Positions 53,589-64,000 of a DNA stretch of 64,000 nucleotides are shown in pieces. Position numbers and translations under genes: made by a program. The stretch covers positions 103,181,645 to 103,245,644 of the forward strand of contig OY757913.1 of the NCBI GenBank assembly GCA_963585895.1, given 5' to 3'. Under the pieces are notes generated by a model. The model was not told where the DNA came from and did not search any database. It saw nothing but the letters and a program-made list of their open reading frames with translations. Position 1 is the first letter of the stretch, and every line of letters starts with the position of its first letter. This stretch comes from Sepioteuthis lessoniana. Lineage: Eukaryota > Mollusca > Cephalopoda > Myopsida > Loliginidae.

Positions 53589-55739
53589 TAGAAAACATCT
53601 GGAAATGGTGGCATATATGGATACTGGTTCAAAATATTCACTTGCATCCATGACAGACTGGCTATCGAAATGAATAGATACTTACAAGAAACAGAAATAC
53701 CTGAATGGATGGCAAAAAGAAAAACCACCCTGATCCAAAAAGACCCCCCAAAAAGAACTGTCCCTAACAAGTACAGCTCCATTACGTGTCTACCGATGAT
53801 GTGGAAAATACTACCAAGGAAATTAGGATGGAAATTTATGATTCGCTAATAAGCCGTGGACTGTTCTCCGAGGAACAGAGAAGATGCCAAAACTAAACCA
53901 GAGGAGCAGGAGAGCTACTATATATTAATCAACATATCTTCAAGTACAGCAAAACGAGACGTAAAACCAAGCTATGGCGAGGATTGACTATTAAAAGTCT
54001 TAGAAAATGGTCCTGCAAAGCTGGATAATAAAATATCACAAAATTTACAAGCTATCCGTCGAAGCCATAAGGTTTATAAAAAATACCATGAGAAACAGCA
54101 GGAGGAAAAGCTTAACCGAGAAGAAAAACTAGATTGGGATCTTCTTGGTAGATGAGCTATCACCATTCATATTTGTAATTGCGATTATGCCATTGAATCA
54201 CATACTTAGAAAATGCACTGGGCGATACAAACTCCACAAATTGCAAGAAAAAATCAAACAATAAATGTACAACATTTATTGGTTGATTTTTTCTTGCAAT
54301 TTGTGGAGTTTTTTTTTTTTTTCCAAAGTGGAAAAGTATTCTGAAACCCTAATACAGGCAGTTACGATATACAGTGATGATATAGGGATAGAGTCTGGCA
54401 TAGAGAAATGTGCTATGCTGATAATTAAAAGCGGAAATCAACAAATGACGGTGGAATAGAACTACTAAATCACGACAAAATTCGAACGCTCGGAGAAAAG
54501 GAAACTTACAAATACTTGTAAATATTGGAAGTGGGATCATCTAACATGCAGAAAAAGAAAAGAAAAACATTTAAAAATGACTTTAAGAGAACGAGAAAAC
54601 TATTCGAAACTAAACTATGTAGCAGAAATCTCATCGAAGGGATAAATGCCTGGGCTGTCCCTCTCGTAAGATGCTCGAAACAAATCTAAAATTGGACCAA
54701 AGAAGAACTTAAACAAATGGACCAGGGAACAAGACAATTCATGACTATGCATAAAGCCTAACATCCTAGAGATGACGTAGACTGTTTGTATCAAAAAAAG
54801 AAGGAGGAAGAGCACTTGCCAGCATTCAACACAGTGCCGATGCATCGATTCAATGACTGGAAGACTACATAAAAACGCGCAGAAGAATACAAATTACTGT
54901 GACCAGAAGCAATATGGACAACACAAGTATCAACAGAATAAAAATAATAAGAAAATGTTAAGAAAACAATTGTATAGATATTTAAAGCAACAAACAAGCG
55001 AAATCTCATACGAGAAAACTTGAACATAGCTAAGAAAGGAAACCTTAAGAGAGAAACTGAATCTCTTCTGATTGCAGCAAAAAACAACGCCATAAGGATT
55101 AACTATATCAAAACAAAATTGACAAGACGCAACAAAATAGCAGATGTAGAAGATTTAGTGATAGAGACGAAACGATCAATCATTTTATAAGCGAATGCAG
55201 TAAATTTCTGCAAAGAGAATATAAGACTACACACAAGTGGATGTGCAAGGTGATCTACAGGGAACTGTGTAAGAAGTTTAAATTTGATCATACAAACAAA
55301 TGGTATCCACCCAACCCTGAACTCATCTTAGAAAATGAGACGCACAAAATACTTCAGAATTTTGAGATACAAGCGGATTATCAAATCTCGACTAGACGAC
55401 TAGACCAAGTGATAGTCAACAACAAAAAAGAGAACTTGCTGACTAGTGGACTTTGTAGTTTCGGCTGACCTCAAGGCCAAACTGAAGGAAAGTGAAAAGT
55501 TGATTGGGGACACAGACCTCATTAGAGAACTGAAAAAAATCTATGGAACATGAAGTTGACGGTACTGTTCCCAAAGAATTGATACAGAGATTAGAAGACT
55601 TGGAAAAACGACGACAATCAGGGACCTTCCAAACTACAGCCTTCTTGAGATCAGAATACCGAGAAGGGTGCTGGAGACTTGCGGTGACTTACTGTTACCC
55701 ACACTCCAGTGAAAAACCATCAGCTAAAGCTGATGTGAA

Positions 55740-56350
55740 GAACTCTCAAATAAGTAAATTGATAATGATGATTGACCATGATGATTATAGTATGACTGAG
55801 ATCGGCAAAATACTCAGAAGGGTGCTGGAAACTAATGGGAACTTGCTGTCATTTACTTCAGTGAAAGATCACCTCCTAACGCTGGTGTGAAAAAAAGGGA
55901 AGGACTGTGACACACAAACTTCTCTGGGATTGCGAGATACAAACGGATCACCTAATCTCTGCCAGAAGACCAGACCTTATAATAATCAACAACAAAAAAG
56001 ATGAGAATTTGCAATATTGTGGACTTAGCTGTCCTAGCGTAACACAGAGTGAAATTGAAGGAAAAAGAAAAGAGGGATTAATACCAGGACATTGCTAGAA
56101 GATTGAAAAAAACAACAACTGTAGAACATGAAAGTGACAGTTATACCCCTTATAACTGGTGCTCTTGGTACAGTAACCCAAGGATTGGTACAAGGACATG
56201 AGACCTTAAAAATAACGGGACGCGTGGAGAATATCCAAACTACAGCATTATTGAGATCGGCCAGAATTCTGAGAAGAGTGCTGGAGACTTGAAGAGGCTT
56301 GCTGTTATTCAAAATCCAGTGAAAGACCATCAGCTAACGCTTATGTGAAA
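55740..56350 (+). mobile_element. Dong-like LINE, two truncated copies in series
   Basis: About 55760-55890 is a 3' tip (ATCGGCAAAATACTCAGAAGGGTGCTGG…CAGTGAAAGATCACC). At about 55907 a new fragment enters at the endonuclease: THKLLWDCEIQTDHLISARR followed by PDLIIIN (55907-55987), RPD intact, and runs to a 3' end at 56335. Confidence 0.88.
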
Positions 56351-56399
56351 AAAATATGAAAGTAAAATGATAATAATAGTAATAATAATGATAATAATA

Positions 56400-57522
56400 A
56401 TAAGCGAATGCAGCAAATAAGCACAGAATGAGTACAAGACTAGACACGTCTGGATAGGCAAGGTGATCCATTGGGAGTTGTGCAAGAAATTTAATTTTAA
56501 CCATATGAACAAATGGTATATGCACAACCGAGCATCTGTCCTGGAGATTGATACATACAAAGTCCTAAGGGAATTTGACATACAAACGGATCACCTAATC
56601 TCAGCCAGAAGACCAGACCTTATAGTAATCAACAACAAAAAAAAAAGAGAACTTGCAAAATTGTGGACTTTGCTGTACCGGCTGACCACAGAATAAAACT
56701 GAAAGAAAGGGAAAAGAAAGATAAGTTCCTCTGTTATGTAATTAAGGAATGATTTTTTTATATTAATCATTTTTCTGTAATTATATTTCATTATTCAGTT
56801 TGGTTAGGCTTTGAACTATTCGGGTTAGAGTTCGGGTGCATAGTCATTGGGTACAGTTTTACGCTCGTGCGCAAAGGATATGACAATTACCATTGTCTGG
56901 AGTAATGGATGACGTCATGCCCGGAAGAGTTGGTCCAGAGAATTTGAGGATTTTGAAAAAGAGTCAGTTGGGAGTTGAGAGGCATAGACTTGAGTTCCTG
57001 CCGTTGGGGTAGAGAGTTGAATTTTGACCGTTGAAAGATGTAGTTGTTTTTTTCGGATCTCTACCGACAGAGATCTTAAACATCACAGAAAACACAAGAT
57101 TCGCCGCGCGTTAGGGATGGTTAGCATAGTAAGAATTGTGTCTCTCTCCACGTGTCGAAGAACCGAAGTCAGAAGTTAATAAATGCGTTCGTACCTGAAC
57201 AACAGAGTCAGCCTGAATTTGTATTGTGTGTTTTTGCATATGTGTACGTGTAGTATACAACACCTCGGCCTTAATAGGGAATTAAAAAAAAAACTAGAGA
57301 ACATCAAGGTGGATTGGTGCTTTTGGTACAGTAAGTGAGGGATTATTAAAGGGACTGAAGGTCTTGGAAGTCGGAGGAGGAACAGTATTGTTGAGAACTG
57401 CCAGGATACTGAGAAGAGACTTGAGGAGACTTGCTGTTGCTTAAACTCCATTGAAAGACCATCAGCTAATGCTGATGTGAAAAAGTCTCAAGGAGTAAAT
57501 AATAATAATAATAATAATAATA
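56400..57522 (+). mobile_element. Dong-like LINE copy split by LTR-A
   Basis: It starts inside an AAT-rich tail (56365-56404). HWELCKKFNFNHMNKWYMHN and DHLISARRPDLIVIN show the endonuclease side with RPD intact. It stops at GATAAGTTCCTC (56731) and resumes at 57263 with CCTCGGCCTTAATAGGGAATTAAAA, then to the 3' end (…GACCATCAGCTAATGCTGATG) and an AAT tail at 57498-57522. Confidence 0.9.
56732..57262 (+). mobile_element. LTR-A solo LTR with exact 4 bp duplication
   Basis: TGTTATGTAATT…GTAGTATACAACA. It carries the CRE palindrome TGACGTCA (56910-56917) and AATAAA near 57179. The host LINE sequence CCTC is duplicated exactly on either side (56728-56731, 57263-57266), which proves the boundaries. 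Confidence 0.95.
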
Positions 57523-58083
57523 AGGGGATCCACTTGGAAATGTGCCATAAATTTAAATTTGACCATGCTAACAAATGGTATATGCACAACCGAGCACCTA
57601 TCCTACAAAATGACACACACAAACTCCAATGGGACTTTGACATATAAACAGATCACCTAATCTCGGCTCGAAGACCAAACATTATAATAATAAAAAAAAA
57701 CAAAACAAAAAACAAAAAAAACAAACGCAAACTGCAAAATTGTCGACTTGCTGTCCCGGCTGACCACAGAATAAAACTGAAAGAATGTGAAAAGAGAGAT
57801 AAGTACCTCGACCTTTCTAGAGAACTAAAAAAAACTATGGAAGATGAAAGTGAAAATTATACCACCATTGCTGCTTTTGGCACGGTATCTAAAGATTTAT
57901 TAAAGGGCCTGGAAGATTTGAAAGTTGGCAGCCGAGTGGAGACAATCCGAAAAACAGCCTTATTGAAAACGGCCAGAATACTGAGAAGAGTCCTGGAGGC
58001 CTGAGGAAACTTGCTGTCTCTCAGTCTCCAGTGAAAGACCATCAGCTAACGCTGATGTGAAAAACTCCAATAATAATAATAAT
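57523..58083 (+). mobile_element. Dong-like LINE, 5'-truncated copy after a TAA tail
   Basis: It begins GGGGATCCACTTGGAAATGTGCC at the end of the preceding (AAT)n. DLISAR-type endonuclease codons, AACTAAAAAAAACTATGGAAG, and the 3' end CAGTGAAAGACCATCAGCTAACGCTGATG with a short AAT tail at 58068-58083. Confidence 0.9.
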
Positions 58084-58089
58084 GTTGAT

Positions 58090-58960
58090 GTTGAAGTTAT
58101 TGACTGGAAGAACAAGTTTTGCATGGAGTGTACGTTATATTTTTTCAAAGAATTCTAATTAGGAAACGAAACGTATGAATACAAGTACAGTTTTCTTACG
58201 CAAAAGGAAACTTTTTTGCAATGCAATTAAAACTATCTTTTCAAGACTTTTCCCTCAGCCTGTTTGATAATTAAGCCTCGTCACCCCACTAAAAAAAAGT
58301 TTCTTAACAGACATCTCAAACAGGATAAAGAAAGGTGACACTTCATCACTGGGATCTGTTGGGAAAAGAGGAAAAAAAAAACACTTATTAGAGACGCTGT
58401 AATTTTGGTTTTAACGTACGGTTGGTATGGGTGGGGAGCAGTTTATTTGAATCGATCAGCCATGTTTGATCTGTCTCGATCATGCTTTTAATTTGTACGT
58501 CTGCTTTGTTCTTGATTAAAAGATTTTTGTCTTTTTTTTTATCCGTTTTTTTTAAGTGTGTGTATGAGTTGGGGGGGGGCTTTTGTGTTTATCACTTTCG
58601 TTCAGCTTTCTTTTCCGTGTCATTCATTTTAGCGCTTCGTTTTAACGATATACGGTTTACTATTGATTTTTTTTTCTTTTCTGGTTTTAATTCTCTGTTT
58701 TTTTTTTCTTTTCGCCTAAATATCGTTTGATTTCAAACGACTTTTGATTATTACGCATAGATCGAGAAAATTTTGCTGTCAGAATTGATCAGCCTCGTTA
58801 ATTTCGTCATTTATGACCGAAACATTTTTCACACATCTGTCGTAATAATTCACAAATTTCTAAAAATTGTGATTACAGAACCACCAGTAAATAAGTACAT
58901 CCTTAACATTTCTTTTAATAAAAATTGAATTATCTTCAAGTTCAAAGTTATTCCGAGCTT
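58090..58960. other. Unassigned stretch, T-rich
   Basis: No repeat or gene recognised. An open frame at 58482-58730 is Phe/Leu-rich from poly-T tracts. Confidence 0.5.
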
Positions 58961-58964
58961 TAGC

Positions 58965-59640
58965 CGTGTCAGCACTATTGTATGGTAGAATCACTTAGAC
59001 TCCAACGGAACGCTTGCAGAAAACCTTGACAGAAACTAGGTAAGATGCAACGTGCTGAGTTGAACCAATTCTAGAAGCAGATAAAACTGAGTTGATGTGC
59101 TTTCAACAAGATGGTGCCATGTCCTCATGAAAATATTTTTGGTTTCATTGTTTAATGACCATCCTTCATGTGTTATTCAATGTCCAAGATGTAGAAGAAC
59201 AGCAGTGATGCTATTTAAGCCATAATTTGGGAGATAAATGATTTCCTACCTTTCCCAAGGGTATTAGTGCGGGAAAAAAAAAGAACGCGACGGGAGTTCG
59301 ATCTCGCTTATTCCGAGGTCATAGTTAAGATTTTTAACAACTACGCCTCCACATTAAAAGACAATTCTCTGAAATTTGTAGTTCAGTTCATATTCCTTCA
59401 GTAGCAATATCTTATTTACTGGATTTTCTGTAAACATCAGCATAGGTAAAGCAAGGAATGCTATTGGCAGATTATCTATCAAAATGAAATCATATTTCTG
59501 ATAAAATAGGATTTTTCCAGACTGTAATTGTGTTAGGACAATAGGACTCGTACAATGGGAGAAAAAGCAAGTTGGAAATTACACAAGGATACTACTAGCT
59601 GTTTTGCACAAATACTGGAAGCAGGTACGCCCACTTACCC
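58965..59640 (+). mobile_element. Old ATG-tail LINE pieces around a SINE-B
   Basis: 58965-59110 carries AGCACTATTGTATGGTAGAATCAC, the decayed SxLLYGxxT segment, and CGCTTGCAGAAAACC. 59540-59640 continues with GGAAATTACACAAGGATACTACTAGCTGTTTTGCACAAATACTGG, the NYTRxLLAVLxKxW segment. A reverse SINE-B (about 59130-59365; GGGAGTTCGATCTCGC) lies between them. Confidence 0.6.
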
Positions 59641-59696
59641 CCCATTTTAGGGACCATCCTTGTCAATGATAGTGAATTAAGGATAATCTCATTAAA

Positions 59697-59990
59697 ATAA
59701 ACCTCACTATCAGATTGTTTAGTGTCATATCCAGGATACTCGTTGGGGGAGTCTTAGCCCTCTACTGAGATGCAGTCGGTGTATTCAGCAGCCCCAGAGT
59801 TTGAGCCTCACCATCAGATTGTTTTGTGCCATATCGAGGACACTCGTTGAGGGAGTCTTAGCCCTCTACTGAGAAGCAGTCTCTATATTTCGCAGCCCCA
59901 GAACTGTAGCCTCACGATGATATTGTTTAGTGTCATATACAGGACACTCGTTGTGGAGTCTTAGCACTCTGCAGAGATTTGATACAAGAG
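59697..59990 (-). repeat. CCAA-SINE head segment, tandem triplication
   Basis: Three ~116 bp units each read CCTCACCATCAGATTGTTT…GGACACTCGTTG…GTCTTAGCCCTCTAC…GCAGTC…GCAGCCCCAGA. The last is shortened. No tail or internal units. Confidence 0.85.
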
Positions 59991-60412
59991 GAAAAATGCT
60001 AAGGTAGCATTTAAATGAGTAAAGCTTATTCTAATTTCACCTTTCTAATTTTGATCGGTCTAATATTATTGAGAAATGCAAGAATCCAACAACCTGTGTT
60101 TTTTGTAGCATTAGCAGTAGTACTTTGCTTATTGAGATTGGCAGGTGTTTGTTAACACAAATAGTTTCTCGTTTACCGTATAAATATTACACACGAAAAA
60201 AAAAAAGAGTTGTAATCACCAGTTTGAAATAATTAATCATTACTTGTTTCACATTTTTCATATTTCATTTGGTAATTAGCTGTAATCATCTGTAGTTGAA
60301 TTAGCACAAAGATGCATGAAACAGGTTTCAATATCTTTTCATGTGAGTCACAAAGCGTTGGAAATTCTTGGATGAACTGCTAATTGCTTGCACGAGGATT
60401 TTTTACTTGATT

Positions 60413-60474
<62 letters not shown>

Positions 60475-60540
60475 CCTCACACGTTAATTTTGACGCCCAC
60501 AGTGAGAGCGTACAAGAACTCAGCTTTTAAAAGATGTGCC
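59991..60540. other. Unassigned stretch with (AT)n at 60417-60470
   Basis: AT run of about 26 units; the rest is not recognised. Confidence 0.6.
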
Positions 60541-60654
60541 ACTTGACGCACCAAATTCTTCTTTAGCAGAAATACAGCAAAAATTCATTTGAAAGAAAAA
60601 TAATTTCTGTTGAAATTTTAGATTAAATTGTTTTCTATTAAAATGTTAGTCTGG

Positions 60655-61555
60655 TTTGGTTGGCTTTTCTGGCATATCAACCATTGTGCGTTATTTAATA
60701 CCAAATCCTGTTTTTACAAATATATATCAAATATATAGGACTGGGTTGGTTGGGTTTTATGGCATATCAACCATTGTTGGTTATTTAATGCCAAATCCTG
60801 GTTTTACATATATATTAGATATATAACGTTTAAACATATTTTATAGATGCACATAGCTAAAGGATCAAACAGTTCTAGGTTTAGTTTGTTTGATTTGTTT
60901 AGGTTTTATGCCATATCAACTTTTGTAGATTATTTAATGCCAACTCCATTTTTATACATATAAACAGTTCTTCTTTTAACAATTCTTCAGTTTAGCGTAA
61001 GTACACAGGTTAATTGTCAAAAACACTTCATTTTCAAGCTATTTAGTTTAGTAGAACTGTTCTAATTCAAACAATCCAGTTTAGTATAAGTATACTTTTT
61101 GTTTACTGACGGTTCAATGTCAAAACAGTTCTATTTCAAATAAATCAGTTTAACTCAAGTACAGTTTCAAGGTCAAATATACTTTATTTTAGACAGTTCA
61201 ATTTAGCAAAAAACAACCCCAGTTCTATTTCAATCTATTCAGTTTATCATGAGTACGTTGTTTAAATGTCAAAACAGTTCTATGTCAAGCAATTCAGTTT
61301 AACACAAGTGCACAGTTTAGTTCTAATTGGCCTATAGATTGGACCCTATCAGGTGCTACCACTCCGAGTCTGAGTGTATCAGGAAGCGATGGCAATGAAG
61401 AAGTACTCCGCATTCCTCAAAACTCTAGCATTACTGGAGCCCCACCATCAGATTGCTTAATGTCATATATCTAGGACACTCATTTGGGGGAGGGGTCTTA
61501 CCCCTCTTCATAGATACAGTCGGTGTATGTTACAGCACCAGCCTGCTGAGTTATA
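60655..61555 (-). repeat. CCAA-SINE copy 21, with three stacked tails
   Basis: Three tail motifs occur in succession (GGCATATCAACCATTGTGCG at 60671, GGCATATCAACCATTGTTGG at 60761, TGCCATATCAACTTTTGTAG at 60909). Internal units and one head (about 61330-61555) follow. Flanks TATTAAAATGTTAG and TATTATAATATTAG suggest one outer duplication with a few changes. Confidence 0.8.
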
Positions 61556-61559
61556 TTAT

Positions 61560-62136
61560 AATATTAGAGAAAATCATTTCCTTTGCAATTTTCTAAGTAA
61601 AATAAGTTCTGTTGAATTTTTGACTAAATTGTAAACGCGATTTTATAGTAAAACAATTTTTAAATATTTTAAGAATTATTTTTTTAATAATTTTTCCAAA
61701 ATAACTTTGCAAAAGCATTTTACACTAATTTCAATTCATTTAACTAAGAATATAATTTTGAAAAATAACTTTTGATTCATTCTTTTAAATGTTTTTTTTT
61801 TATAAATTTATGCATTTTCACAAAAATCTTTCTTAATGCAATTCATAGCAATTTTTTATAAAATTCTCATATAAGATCATTTCTAATGCAATTTTTAATA
61901 AAATAATTTTCAATGTTTTTAAAACTAAATTCATTCTTAATGCAATTTAATAGTGAAACCATTTCCAATACAACCTTATTGCAATATCATTTCCAATGTG
62001 ATTGAAAACTTAATTAATGTCAAAGCCATAATGAAATAATTTCTAACTGAGTTTTTGAGTTAAATAATTTCCATTGAAGTTTGAGCCTAAATTCTTTTCT
62101 AAGATAATTTTATCATAAAATAATTTCCAATGCATT
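61560..62136. repeat. Degenerate ~36 bp tandem repeat
   Basis: TTCTAATGCAATTTTTAATAAAATAATTT-like units recur with heavy divergence. Similar units occur at 60585-60652, on the other side of CCAA-SINE copy 21, so the array pre-dates that insertion. Confidence 0.6.
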
Positions 62137-62613
62137 TGTTGTATATAGACCTCCAACCCGGCCGGGCTGTCAAAATAGGAAATGCACCAGTGTAAATAAC
62201 AGGTACATCCGGTCGAGGAATATCAGAATATAACCTTTACTGTGGACTGGTTGAATGAGTGCGATTTATGACAACCACAAAAAGAAGGTGAGCGTCGAAT
62301 TATTATATAACTCGGTGCAATCAGTTGGAGATAAGATGCGGTAGAGAAAATAGCAACCAGAGAGGCTTGCCCCCCCAGGTCCCCGTTTGAGCAGCCCAGG
62401 AGAACGTGAAAGAAACGCTGTTGTGGCCATAGGAGTGGGGGTCAATATGTTGCAGTTCTGTTCAGTCTCCAATTCCCTCTCTCACACAACCCTTTCAATA
62501 AAGTAGGAGGTATATTTTTCGAAAGAACTGTGTCTCTCGTCTTTATTGTGTCGTCGATATGATTCTACATGCATCTGCATATGTGTATGTATAGTGGTCA
62601 TGGCTATACAACA
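62137..62613 (+). mobile_element. LTR-B solo LTR with exact 4 bp duplication
   Basis: TGTTGTATATAG…GGCTATACAACA, with 9 bp terminal inverted repeats TGTTGTATA/TATACAACA. AATAAA near 62499. Exact flanking duplication CATT (62133-62136, 62614-62617). Reference copy for the family. Confidence 0.93.
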
Positions 62614-62734
62614 CATTAAAGATAAATTTTAGAAATGAAGTTTGTCTAATATAAATCAGCAAAAAAAAATCGTTACGCATGGTATTTTTATTTACCTGTC
62701 TCTTATTTACTATAGACAATCAAAACATCAACGC

Positions 62735-63725
62735 CCTGTCGGCCTGGGCTGTAGAATACACCCAGAGCATCTCTGGAGAGGTATAAGACCCCCAAAAGAT
62801 GGTCCAGGATATGACACTAAGCCATCTTATAGTGAGACTCCAGGTATGCTCCAGTAATGTTGTCTATGGGTCAAATACAACTGTCTGACATTTAAACTGA
62901 GTGCAAACAAGTCACTTATGCTAAATTGAGTTGTTTAAAAGAGTGTACCATACCCACGATACCGATATGTGTGAAACGTACATAACATATATACATAGAA
63001 CATAGGAATCCTGAAACAGGAAAAACACTAAACGACTTTATTACCTTTCAGTTTAAAGGTTCTTCGACATAAGGAGAGAGATACACATTCTTTCTATTCT
63101 GGCTTTTCCATCTCTACCCCACCAACACGTGCGCACCCACCACAAGGCCACTGCGAGCTTGCGAAAGTCACCTTTCTTCTTCGTACCCCAAGACTCAACT
63201 CACTGACTTTTTCAAATCTGCCAAAATCCTCCACGCGCGCTTCCGGTGAATGACGTCATTCACACCCCCAAGGGATTTTTATTTTAACATCTGTGAACGA
63301 CGCATCCTCCCCGCGCGCTCGTTAACACCTGTGCTCAAGTTTGCACCTAACTAATCCATGAGCTGAGCCGAAAGGTTCTCCGCCTAACTAAACCCAAAGG
63401 CAAGATATATAAAACGAAATTCCTCGGCCATTATATTTCAAGATAACTGTTTGATTATTTAACTATCCGTAAATAAATAATTGTCGTTAGTGATGCATAA
63501 CAATACTTGAAACAATTTCATTTTAGATTTTGCAAAACTGAATTGTTTGAAAAAAAATGTTTGATCATTTAACTGATGTTTAATTGAATTGTTAGTGAAT
63601 TGGAACAATCTAATTTAGACTTACGTTTACAAATCATATATATATAATATATATGAATAAACGGGATTTGGCATTGAATAACCTACAATGGTTGAAATGC
63701 CATAAACCAAACTAAACCAAATCAA
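62735..63725 (+). repeat. CCAA-SINE copy 22, split by LTR-A
   Basis: Head GTCGGCCTGGGCTGTAGAATACACC and shortened middle to 62943. After the LTR the units resume (AACTGTTTGATTATTTAACTATCCG). The tail is GGCATTGAATAACCTACAATGGTTGAAATGCCATAAACC…AAACCAAATC at 63668-63725. Confidence 0.8.
62944..63440 (-). mobile_element. LTR-A solo LTR, shortened
   Basis: Minus strand TGAAATATAATGG…GGGTATGGTACA. CRE palindrome TGACGTCA (63251-63258); AATAAA near 63040 (minus). Flanks AGAG/AGAT fit a 4 bp duplication in CCAA-SINE copy 22. 497 bp against 531-615 bp in the other copies. Confidence 0.85.
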
Positions 63726-63734
63726 TCAAAACTT

Positions 63735-64000
63735 CAACTACCCAGTCGGCGAAACTAAAAATATACTAAATGCACCCAGTTTAGAGAATTAACGCCTAAC
63801 GAAAAAGAAACATACAAACAATCAGTGTCCTCATAATAATACTAGACTGCACAGGGTTTAAAGATCCAGTCTTTCAGCTTTGTGGAGTGTGACGTGCCTA
63901 TACATTGCTATTACTTCCAGTCAACTCTGAACAAATATGGTCGTCTTTGTTTCAGCCCCATCTATTGGTTAAATATACCATTTGAAAAATATTTGCGTTA
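63735..64000 (+). repeat. CCAA-SINE head, cut by the window end (copy 24)
   Basis: ACCCAGTCGGCGAAACTAAAAATATACTAAATGCACCC, then …TTTCAGCTTTGTGGAGTGTGACGTGCC and CCCATCTATTGGTTAAATA. Diverged. Confidence 0.65.

Larger units (their letters stand above)
51966..55750 (+). pseudogene. Dong-like LINE, longest copy, interrupted by mariner
   Basis: This copy begins at the end of an (AAT)n array. 51966-52674 is Lys-rich and lies upstream of RT. After the mariner, RT blocks follow: EIYDSLISRGLFSEEQRRC (about 53832-53888), ELLYINQHIFKYSKTRRKT, the region of the catalytic YxDD (disrupted by a fold-back at 54229-54311), TIYSDDIGIESGIEKCAML (54367-54423), a thumb with RQFMTMHKA (about 54732), the CCHC region SDRDETINHFISEC (55153-55195; second Cys replaced), and the endonuclease side ISTRRLDQVIVNN (RPD now RLD). 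Many stops. Known family architecture: RT, CCHC, restriction-like endonuclease. Confidence 0.88.

Noticed and set aside
58482..58730. Phe/Leu-rich membrane protein frame
   Set aside because: Produced by poly-T tracts; no start context or recognisable motif.

Overview
This window looks like repeat-dense intergenic or intronic DNA from a metazoan, most likely a mollusc and plausibly a cephalopod. The guess rests on three things: AT-rich sequence with long AT/GT, ATCT and GA microsatellites, many tRNA-derived SINEs, and two non-LTR retrotransposon families whose C-terminal peptides (…TRHAGHCWRSRDEL… and …ISARRPDLIIIN…) I remember as common in cephalopod and other aquatic-animal genomes. I found no host protein-coding gene, rRNA or intact tRNA gene. 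The open frames present are microsatellite read-through, transposon fragments or chance.

Working names for the interspersed repeats used below: (1) CCAA-SINE, the most abundant family, a ~550-690 bp retroposon with a ~230 bp hairpin-rich head, ~56 bp internal repeats and a CCAA/CCAAAC tail, about 25 copies. (2) SINE-A, SINE-B and SINE-C, three tRNA-headed SINEs. (3) Dong-like LINE, an element with a CCHC plus RPD restriction-like endonuclease C-terminus whose copies sit head to tail at TAA microsatellites. (4) ATG-tail LINE, a second non-LTR family with an (ATG)n tail. (5) LTR-A and LTR-B, two solo-LTR families with 4 bp target duplications. (6) One gutted Ty3/gypsy-type LTR element. (7) One internally deleted mariner.

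Layout. 1-9.8 kb: microsatellites, SINEs, CCAA-SINEs, an LTR-B and a possible hammerhead-like motif. 10-17.4 kb: Dong-like LINE concatemers alternating with ATG-tail LINE fragments, plus an LTR-B. 17.4-33 kb: mostly SINE debris, AT-rich DNA, a 39 bp minisatellite grown from a CCAA-SINE head, and an LTR-A. 33.9-40.25 kb: the LTR retrotransposon, with gag, protease and integrase remnants, no RT/RNase H, and SINEs inserted in its 5' LTR and integrase. 40-50 kb: CCAA-SINEs, including a dimer carrying one target duplication beside a 71 bp minisatellite, and an LTR-A. 50.6-58.1 kb: the main Dong-like LINE cluster, with the longest copy split by the mariner and another split by an LTR-A. 58-64 kb: more CCAA-SINEs, an LTR-B and an LTR-A.

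The nesting gives a relative chronology. CCAA-SINEs and Dong-like LINE copies are both hosts and invaders, while LTR-A, LTR-B, the mariner and some SINE-A/B/C copies cut into them. All element coding regions seen are broken. All coordinates were read by eye, so element ends without a stated target duplication are approximate.
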